Position numbers and translations under genes: made by a program
Shown: positions 1-5,330 of the stretch, in pieces
How the letters are laid out: each line of letters begins with the position of its first letter
How positions within the stretch are numbered: position 1 is the stretch's first letter
The notes under the pieces: model-generated
Seen by the model: only the letters and a program-made list of their open reading frames with translations
What the model was told of the DNA's origin: nothing
Databases searched by the model: none
Source: Lentzea sp.
GTDB taxonomy: Bacteria; Actinomycetota; Actinomycetes; Mycobacteriales; Pseudonocardiaceae
Assembly (NCBI GenBank): GCA_030146905.1
Contig: JASLAV010000312.1
Coordinates: 1 to 5,330, forward strand
Reading direction: 5' to 3'
DNA length: 5,330 bases

Positions 1-762
<762 letters not shown>

Positions 763-771
763 GTTTCGAGC

Positions 772-1215
772 GTGACGTCTCCGAAGGAACCGGGCACTCC
801 CGGCACCATCACCACGGGCTACTGGCTCGTCGTGATCGGTGCGGCGCTCGGCGTGCTGGCCGCGTTGTACGTGCTGCTGAACAAGCAGGCGCTGGTCGAC
901 GCCGCCGTGCAGGGCAACAAGGACCCGAACATCACCCAGGACATGATCGCCTCGACGGTCAACGGCCTGCTGATCATCTCGCTGGTGGTGACGGTCGTGC
1001 TCGCCGCGCTCGCGGTGTGGTTCGCCGGCAAGGTCCGCGGTGGTCTGCGGAAGAGCCGCACCGGCCTGATGATCACACTGCTGGTCGGCCTGTTCTTCCA
1101 GATGATCACGAACACGCTCGGCGTGGTCACGGCGCTGGTCGCCGTCGCCGGTCTGGTGCTGTTCTACTTCCGGCAGTCGAGCGAGTACCTGGCCGCGCGC
1201 GAGCAGACGCCGTGA
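772..1215 (+). CDS. Four-helix small membrane protein, paralogue 2 of the array
   Basis: A 147-aa integral membrane protein of unknown function, starting at GTG 772, 9 nt after the previous stop; AGG at 761-763 is the only, weak, ribosome-site candidate. Predicted helices are about residues 17-36, 64-84, 97-114 and 116-133. The loop between helices 1 and 2 (QALVDAAVQGNKDPNITQD, then VNG at 63-65) aligns with the same loop of the preceding protein, which makes common origin convincing. The NWAR signature before helix 3 is missing; in its place is a more basic stretch, GKVRGGLRKSRTG (about 86-98). The positive charge, and so the probable cytoplasmic position, is kept. The tail YFRQSSEYLAAR matches the tails of the sister proteins. 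Its stop overlaps the next start as GTGA, so translation is probably coupled. Confidence 0.85.
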   Translation: MTSPKEPGTPGTITTGYWLVVIGAALGVLAALYVLLNKQALVDAAVQGNKDPNITQDMIASTVNGLLIISLVVTVVLAALAVWFAGKVRGGLRKSRTGLMITLLVGLFFQMITNTLGVVTALVAVAGLVLFYFRQSSEYLAAREQTP

Positions 1216-1610
1216 ACGACGCTCCGAAGCCGGTGCGCGTCGCGGTCGGGCTGTGGCTCGCGATCGCGGTGTTCGTGCTGTTCACCACGGCGGGGCTGTG
1301 GTTCCAGCGCGGGGAGATCGAGCAGCTCAGCGGCAGGGCGTCCGGTGACGTGACGAACTTCCTGGTCGCGCTCACCGTCGTCGGCGTGATCTTCGCGGCG
1401 CTCTACGGCTGGCTCACGCGCAACTTCCTCCAGCGCAAGAACTGGGCGCGCGTCGCGGTGTCCTTCGTGGCGATCGCCCACATGCTGTGGTTGCTGATCG
1501 TCGGTGTCAGCGCGGCCAACCTGGTCACGCTTCTGCTCATCTGCGTCGCAATCGTCTTCACGTGGCAGCGCGCTACGGCACAGTGGTTGGCGGAGGTGCG
1601 TGAGCAGTGA
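1212..1610 (+). CDS. Four-helix small membrane protein, paralogue 3 of the array
   Basis: A 132-aa membrane protein, the shortest of the four. I start it at GTG 1212, which overlaps the previous TGA by 4 nt (GTGA) and leaves the short polar N-terminus NDAPKPVR before helix 1; the frame stays open upstream, but that part lies over the preceding genes and is read in another frame. Predicted helices are about residues 10-31, 50-68, 81-99 and 101-118. The outside loop after helix 1 is shorter than in its sisters (about 32-49). QRKNWARVAVSFVA (about 74-87) carries the shared NWAR motif, and WQRATAQWLAEV follows helix 4. Function unknown. No strong Shine-Dalgarno is seen (GAG at 1201-1203), which fits translational coupling to the upstream gene. 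Confidence 0.83.
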   Translation: MNDAPKPVRVAVGLWLAIAVFVLFTTAGLWFQRGEIEQLSGRASGDVTNFLVALTVVGVIFAALYGWLTRNFLQRKNWARVAVSFVAIAHMLWLLIVGVSAANLVTLLLICVAIVFTWQRATAQWLAEVREQ

Positions 1611-2221
1611 CCCAACCGCAGGACCCCTGGTCGAACCCGGACGGCGCGCAATGGCAGAACCCGGCGGGTTCGTACCCGGTGGCGCCGCAGGCCGGCGGCC
1701 AGTACCAGGTGAGCCACGTCGGGCAGGCGAGCTTCTCGATGGCGCCGCTGCCGCCCGTGCTGCCGCAGGAGATGGCGCCGCCGCGGCCGCCCACGATCAC
1801 CGCGGCGATGTGGATCTGGATCGCGGGCGCCGTGCTCTCCGTCGCGGTGGTCCCGGTGATGCTGCTGACCAACACCGAGTACTTCCTCGGGCAGGACAGC
1901 GGGATCGTCACCGAGCAGGACCGCCAGGCCGGCGAGTTCGGCGTGCGGGCCATGGCGTTGATGTTCGGCTTCGCGATGCTCGTGGCGGCCGCGCCGTACA
2001 TCTCGTTCGCGATCGTGCTGCGCAACGGCCAGAACTGGGCGCGCATCCTGCTCACGATCCTCGGCGTGCTCGGGTTCCTGTCGATGATCGCGATCCTGTT
2101 CATCGCGCTGGCCGCGCGGGTGTGGCAGCCGGCCGTGACGATCAGCGTCGTCGTGATCGGGCTGACGGTCGCGGCCGTGGTGCTGCAGTTCCTGCCCGCG
2201 TCGAACAGGTACGTCCGCTAG
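1607..2221 (+). CDS. Four-helix membrane protein with Pro/Gln-rich N-terminal extension, paralogue 4 of the array
   Basis: A 204-aa membrane protein of unknown function. GTG 1607 overlaps the previous stop (GTGA) and has a strong GGAGGTG at 1592-1598, 8 nt upstream. Residues 1-62 are low in complexity and rich in Pro, Gln, Gly, Trp and Tyr (QPQDPWSNPDGAQWQNPAG and so on), a type of disordered cytoplasmic tail common on actinobacterial membrane proteins. The four-helix module follows: helices about 66-87, 113-137, 147-168 and 176-195. RNGQNWARILLTILG (about 139-153) is almost the same as the motif of paralogue 1, and FLPASNRYVR closes the protein as in the sisters. The loop after helix 1 (about 88-112) is acidic and polar. 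The tail could serve as a docking region; this is inference only. Confidence 0.86.
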   Translation: MTQPQDPWSNPDGAQWQNPAGSYPVAPQAGGQYQVSHVGQASFSMAPLPPVLPQEMAPPRPPTITAAMWIWIAGAVLSVAVVPVMLLTNTEYFLGQDSGIVTEQDRQAGEFGVRAMALMFGFAMLVAAAPYISFAIVLRNGQNWARILLTILGVLGFLSMIAILFIALAARVWQPAVTISVVVIGLTVAAVVLQFLPASNRYVR

Positions 2222-2640
2222 TGCTCTACCGGGAGTCCGGCAGCAGCTGGTGGCCGTTGCTGTGGGGACCGGCGTTCGCGGTGGCCGGGTACCTCGTCGA
2301 GCTCTTCACCGGGCCCGCGTCGGTGGCGCTGTGGTCGATCGCAGGGCTCGGTCTGACGCTCGGCGCGCTGTTGTGGGTGTACGGCAGGGTGAGGACCGGC
2401 AGCGTCGCGCTCACGGCCGAGGAGGCCCAGTTCGGGCGCGAGAAGGTGCCGGTCGCGATGATCGGTGCCTTCCGCGACGTCGGTGCGCCGGCGGGTGCCC
2501 GTGTGCTCGGTGGCGGCTGGTCGGTGCCCAAGGGGACGACGGCCGTGCCGTTGCGGCTGCTCGACGGCACGGTGGTGCTGGGGTGGGCGCGTGATCCGGA
2601 AGCCTTCCTCGCGGCCCTGCGCCGGGTCGTGAGAGGGTGA
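2221..2640 (+). CDS. Two-helix membrane protein with C-terminal soluble domain (possibly DUF3093/PH-like)
   Basis: A 139-aa protein whose GTG start at 2221 shares one base with the stop of the preceding gene (TAGTG). The two predicted helices, about residues 10-29 and 35-54, are joined by a tight turn, so both ends should face the cytoplasm. Residues 60-139 form a soluble part: short alternating beta-like stretches ([18 protein letters not shown], then a W-S-V-P-K turn at 100-104, then [16 protein letters not shown]) and a closing helix [13 protein letters not shown]. This layout, a helical hairpin then a small beta domain ending with a D-P-x-x-F-L-A-A-L helix, recalls actinobacterial DUF3093 and other bacterial PH-like membrane proteins. 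I infer this from shape and remembered motifs, not from an alignment. It is not a member of the NWAR array: the motif, helix number and tail all differ. Function unknown. Confidence 0.8.
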   Translation: MLYRESGSSWWPLLWGPAFAVAGYLVELFTGPASVALWSIAGLGLTLGALLWVYGRVRTGSVALTAEEAQFGREKVPVAMIGAFRDVGAPAGARVLGGGWSVPKGTTAVPLRLLDGTVVLGWARDPEAFLAALRRVVRG

Positions 2641-2645
2641 GCGGC

Positions 2646-2996
2646 GTGACAGAGGCTGTGACCGAGCCGGAGACCGTCGTGGAAGAGCCGCAGGAGGCCC
2701 TGCCCGCCGGTCAGGGGCTGCACCAGCCCAAGCGCTGGCTCGTCGCCGCGGGCGAGGCCGTCGCGATCGTCCTGCTCGTCCTCGCCGCGGTGTGGTGCTG
2801 GAACCGCGGTGTCGTGAGCCTCGAGTACCCGATCGACGGCCGCGAGCCGTTGATCTCCACCCGCTACCACGGCAACTGGCTGGGCACGGCGGCCGCCGCG
2901 CTCACGCTGGCCGTGGTCCTCGCCGTCGACGCGGTGCGGCAGGTCCTGCTGGCCGTGCGCACCCGGCCGCAGAAAGCCGCGGAAGCCGACGTGTGA
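2646..2996 (+). CDS. Small two-helix membrane protein of unknown function
   Basis: A membrane protein of 116 aa from GTG 2646, chosen because GAGAGG at 2631-2636 sits 9 nt upstream. The alternative GTG at 2637 would give 119 aa and a GTGA overlap with the previous stop, but would leave no spacing from that site. Residues 1-28 are acidic and Pro/Glu-rich ([15 protein letters not shown]). Helix 1 is about 31-52 and helix 2 about 78-97, the latter ending in a basic tail ([12 protein letters not shown]). Between them is an outside loop of about 25 residues with [22 protein letters not shown] do not recognise a named family. It sits directly before hemL, and could be a helper of the heme/cytochrome block or simply a passenger; nothing in the sequence decides. 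Confidence 0.78.
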   Translation: MTEAVTEPETVVEEPQEALPAGQGLHQPKRWLVAAGEAVAIVLLVLAAVWCWNRGVVSLEYPIDGREPLISTRYHGNWLGTAAAALTLAVVLAVDAVRQVLLAVRTRPQKAAEADV

Positions 2997-3007
2997 GACT
3001 GGCGTAC

Positions 3008-4303
3008 GTGACTGCGAGTCGATCCCAGGCCCTGTTCGAGCGCGCGTCGACGCTGACCCCCGGCGGGGTCAACTCTCCGGTGCGGGCGTTCCACTCCGTC
3101 GGCGGCACCCCGCGCTTCATGGTGCGCGGCGAGGGCCCCCACCTGTGGGACGCGGACGGAAACCGGTACGTCGACCTGGTCTCGTCGTGGGGTCCGATGA
3201 TCCTCGGGCACGCCCACCCCGCCGTCGTCGAGGCGGTGCGGACGGCCGCCGTGAACGGACTGTCGTTCGGCACCCCGACCGAGGGGGAGATCGACCTCGC
3301 GGCCGAGATCGTCGACCGCGTCGAGCCGGTCCGCCAGGTCCGCCTGGTCAACTCGGGCACCGAGGCCACGATGAGCGCGATCCGCCTGGCCCGCGGCTTC
3401 ACCGAGCGCCGCAAGATCATCAAGTTCGCCGGCTGCTACCACGGCCACGTCGACGCGCTGCTGGCCCAGGCGGGCTCCGGCGTCGCGACGCTGGGCCTGC
3501 CGACCTCGCCCGGTGTCACCGGCGCGCAGGCAGCGGACACGCTGGTCCTGCCGTACAACGACATCAAGGCCGTGCGCGCGGCGTTCGCCGAGAACCCCGG
3601 CGAGATCGCCTGCGTCATCACCGAGGCCGCGGCGGGCAACATGGGCGCCGTCGCCCCGCTGCCCGAGTTCAACCAGGGCCTGCGCGACCTCTGCGACGCC
3701 GACGGCGCGTTGCTGATCATGGACGAGGTCATGACCGGCTTCCGCGTCTCGCGCGCCGGCTGGTTCGGCCTGGAGCGGGTGAGCGGTGACCTCTACACGT
3801 TCGGCAAGGTCATGTCCGGCGGTCTGCCCGCGGCGGCGTTCGGCGGCCGCGCGGACGTCATGGCCCGCCTCGCGCCCTCCGGCCCCGTCTACCAGGCGGG
3901 CACCCTGTCCGGTAACCCCGTCGCCGTGGCCGCCGGTCTCGCGACGCTGCGCGCGGCCGACGACGACGTCTACACCGCGCTGAACCGCAACGCGACGCGC
4001 CTGGGCGCGCTGTTCACCGCCGCCCTCACGGAGGCGGGTGTCGAGCACCGCGTGCAGTTCGCCGGGAACCTGGTGAGCGTCTTCTTCGGTTCTTCCGAGG
4101 TGAAGGACTACGCGGGTGCGCAGGCGTGCGAGACGTGGCGCTTCCCGCCGTTCTTCCACGCTCTGCTGGAACGGGGTGTCTACGCCCCGCCGTCGGCGTT
4201 CGAAGCGTGGTTCGTGAACGCCGCCATGGGTGAAGAGGAGTTCGCCGTGATCGCCGACGCGCTGCCGCACGCGGCACGTGCCGCCAAGGAGGCCCGCCAG
4301 TGA
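3008..4303 (+). CDS. hemL: Glutamate-1-semialdehyde 2,1-aminomutase
   Basis: HemL is a cytoplasmic PLP enzyme that converts glutamate-1-semialdehyde to 5-aminolevulinate, the last step of the C5 route. Numbering from GTG 3008 (431 aa), the visible landmarks are [10 protein letters not shown] (19-28), [14 protein letters not shown], the cofactor phosphate loop NSGTEAT (115-121), GCYHGH with Tyr144 that stacks on PLP, Asp239 in MDEVMTGFR that pairs with the pyridine nitrogen, and Lys267 in [10 protein letters not shown], the Schiff-base lysine. QAGTLSGNP and the C-terminal [11 protein letters not shown] are also typical. Length is normal. An in-frame GTG at 2993, overlapping the previous stop as GTGA with GGAAG 7 nt upstream, would add five residues (436 aa). 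I prefer 3008 because known relatives begin like M-T-x-S-R-S-x-x-L-F, but the choice is open. The enzyme is complete and should be active. Confidence 0.97.
   Translation: MTASRSQALFERASTLTPGGVNSPVRAFHSVGGTPRFMVRGEGPHLWDADGNRYVDLVSSWGPMILGHAHPAVVEAVRTAAVNGLSFGTPTEGEIDLAAEIVDRVEPVRQVRLVNSGTEATMSAIRLARGFTERRKIIKFAGCYHGHVDALLAQAGSGVATLGLPTSPGVTGAQAADTLVLPYNDIKAVRAAFAENPGEIACVITEAAAGNMGAVAPLPEFNQGLRDLCDADGALLIMDEVMTGFRVSRAGWFGLERVSGDLYTFGKVMSGGLPAAAFGGRADVMARLAPSGPVYQAGTLSGNPVAVAAGLATLRAADDDVYTALNRNATRLGALFTAALTEAGVEHRVQFAGNLVSVFFGSSEVKDYAGAQACETWRFPPFFHALLERGVYAPPSAFEAWFVNAAMGEEEFAVIADALPHAARAAKEARQ
4286..4292 (+). promoter_or_regulatory. Strong Shine-Dalgarno for the histidine phosphatase
   Basis: AAGGAGG, a near-perfect anti-16S match, lies inside the last codons of hemL, 7 nt before the GTG at 4300. 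It fixes that start and lets ribosomes begin independently of hemL translation, unlike most junctions in this window, which have weak sites. Confidence 0.85.
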
Positions 4304-4929
4304 CCCGCACCGTCGTCCACCTGCTCCGCCACGGTGAGGTGCACAACCCGACCGGCATCCTGTACGGCCGCATTCCCGGCTTCAAGCTGTCCGAGCGCGG
4401 CCAGAAGCAGGCGCTGACCGTCGCCGAGCACCTGGCCGACCACGACATCGTGCACGTCGTCGCGTCGCCCCTGGAGCGAGCGCAGCAGACCGCCGCGCCG
4501 ATCGCAGACTCGCACCGCCTGGAGCTCGCGACCGACGAGCGGCTGATCGAGGCCGACAACCAGTTCGAGGGGCAGAAGGTCGCGGTCGGGGACGGCGCGC
4601 TGCGCTCTCCGCAGCACTGGCCGAAGCTGGTCAACCCGTTCAAGCCCTCCTGGGGCGAGCCCTACATCGAGATCGCCCACCGGATGCTGGGCGCCGTGCA
4701 GAAGGCCAGGGCCGCCGGCGAGGGGCACGAGGCCGTCTGCGTGTCGCACCAGCTGCCGATCTGGACCGTGCGCCGGTTCCTGGAGGGCAAGCGGATGTGG
4801 CACGACCCGCGGCGCAGGGAGTGCTCGCTGGCCTCGCTCACGTCGTTGATCTTCGAGGGCGAGCAGCTGGTCCGGATCTCCTACACCGAGCCCGTCGGCG
4901 TGACGAACCCCAGGGTGACCGGCGCATGA
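4300..4929 (+). CDS. Histidine phosphatase (phosphoglycerate mutase-like) family protein
   Basis: A 209-aa cytoplasmic protein of the histidine phosphatase superfamily, which transfers or removes phosphate through a phospho-histidine. The N-terminal [10 protein letters not shown] holds the Arg10-His11-Gly12 triad with the nucleophile His11. Arg60 in [10 protein letters not shown], Glu84 in [13 protein letters not shown] (probable proton donor) and His150 in VCVSHQLPI complete the catalytic set, so the enzyme should be active. Length is usual for the single-domain branch. There is no signal peptide. The gene overlaps hemL as GTGA and the next gene as ATGA. From memory, the M. tuberculosis Rv0525 gene holds the same place after hemL. 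The substrate is unknown: the name phosphoglycerate mutase often given to such genes is not justified by the motif alone, and a role linked to heme or cytochrome synthesis is inferred from position only. Confidence 0.93.
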   Translation: MTRTVVHLLRHGEVHNPTGILYGRIPGFKLSERGQKQALTVAEHLADHDIVHVVASPLERAQQTAAPIADSHRLELATDERLIEADNQFEGQKVAVGDGALRSPQHWPKLVNPFKPSWGEPYIEIAHRMLGAVQKARAAGEGHEAVCVSHQLPIWTVRRFLEGKRMWHDPRRRECSLASLTSLIFEGEQLVRISYTEPVGVTNPRVTGA

Positions 4930-5330
4930 AGCGGTTGCTGGTCCTGTTGTTGCTCGTGGCGGGGTGCTCCACCGGCAAGGACGCCGCCAGGATCGGTGGC
5001 GGTGACTTCTACCTCGTCGCGCCCGGCGGTCAGGTCGAGATCCGGTACCCGGCCGGTGAGCGCAAGGAGCTGAAGGGCCTCGAAGGCGAGTCCCTGATGG
5101 AGGACGGGAAGACCGTCAAGCTCTCCGACTACGCCGGCAAGCCGGTCGTGATCAACATCTGGGGCGCGTGGTGCGGTCCGTGCCGCACGGAGGCGCCGGA
5201 GCTGCAGAAGGTCCACGACGCCGGGACGCAGGTGATCGGGGTGGACGTCAAGGAGACCTCGAAGGACCACCCGCGCGACTTCATGAAGGACCGGTCGCTG
5301 ACCTACCCGTCCATCTACGACGCCTCGTCG
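4926..5330 (+). CDS. TlpA/ResA-like thioredoxin-fold lipoprotein, 5' part
   Basis: This begins a secreted, membrane-anchored thiol-disulfide reductase of the TlpA/ResA type, which in relatives reduces apocytochrome c cysteines before heme attachment. The first 135 codons are present and the gene runs off the right edge. ATG 4926 overlaps the previous stop (ATGA), with AGGGTGA at 4912-4918. Residues 1-13 ([13 protein letters not shown]) are a very short lipoprotein signal with lipobox V-A-G-C and lipidated Cys14. About 40 linker residues follow, then the thioredoxin domain: EGESLMEDGKTVKLSDYAGK (about 53-72), VVINIWGAWCGPCRTEAPEL (74-93) with the redox pair Cys83-Cys86, then QVIGVDVKE and LTYPSIYD. 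The cis-proline loop should lie beyond the window. Position after hemL and the histidine phosphatase matches what I recall for M. tuberculosis Rv0526, where ccdA, ResB-like and CcsA genes follow. Confidence 0.94.
   Translation, partial: MKRLLVLLLLVAGCSTGKDAARIGGGDFYLVAPGGQVEIRYPAGERKELKGLEGESLMEDGKTVKLSDYAGKPVVINIWGAWCGPCRTEAPELQKVHDAGTQVIGVDVKETSKDHPRDFMKDRSLTYPSIYDASS

Noticed and set aside
1504..2220. Open frame leading into the two-helix protein at 2221
   Set aside because: It overlaps paralogue 4, has an Arg-rich shadow composition, and only becomes protein-like after 2221.
2792..3007. Longer N-terminus for hemL
   Set aside because: This part overlaps the small membrane gene in another frame and is Arg/Pro-rich; HemL relatives begin shortly before the F-E-R-A and P-G-G-V-N-S-P motifs.
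2864..4270. Long open frame on the - strand opposite hemL
   Set aside because: Its translation is Arg/Gly/Asp/Val-rich without recognisable motifs, as expected from the high-GC3 complement of hemL, whose own product has all PLP residues.

Overview
The window looks like a high-GC actinobacterial chromosome. The evidence is strong G/C bias at third codon positions, frequent GTG starts, 1-4 nt gene overlaps, and close mycobacterial/pseudonocardial resemblance of HemL. I infer an order such as Pseudonocardiales (Amycolatopsis/Saccharothrix/Lentzea-like); the genus cannot be fixed from the sequence alone. All supported genes lie on the + strand. They form one almost gapless run of nine genes plus the tail of a tenth, with no terminator, promoter or RNA gene that I could support.

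Layout. (1) 1-271: the 3' end of hemB (porphobilinogen synthase), including the Schiff-base lysine. (2) 256-2221: four consecutive small membrane proteins (168, 147, 132 and 204 aa) with one shared plan: four predicted membrane helices, a short outside loop after helix 1, an (R/K/Q)NWAR-type basic motif before helix 3, and a short [A/S]S/T-x-x-[F/Y/W] tail after helix 4. I read them as a tandem paralogue array. (3) 2221-2996: two further small membrane proteins, one with two helices plus a soluble domain (possibly DUF3093/PH-like), the other with two helices and an acidic N-terminus. (4) 3008-4303: hemL (glutamate-1-semialdehyde aminomutase), with all PLP-binding residues visible. (5) 4300-4929: a histidine phosphatase. 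(6) 4926-end: a TlpA/ResA-like thioredoxin lipoprotein, cut by the window edge.

How it fits together. HemL makes 5-aminolevulinate and HemB condenses two of these to porphobilinogen, so the two heme genes flank the membrane-protein block. The order hemL - histidine phosphatase - thioredoxin lipoprotein matches what I recall for Mycobacterium tuberculosis (Rv0524-Rv0525-Rv0526, followed there by ccdA and the ResB/CcsA cytochrome c assembly genes). This predicts that cytochrome c maturation genes continue just beyond the right edge. The four-gene membrane array is the least explained part of the window. I see no evidence of a defence system, mobile element or CRISPR array.
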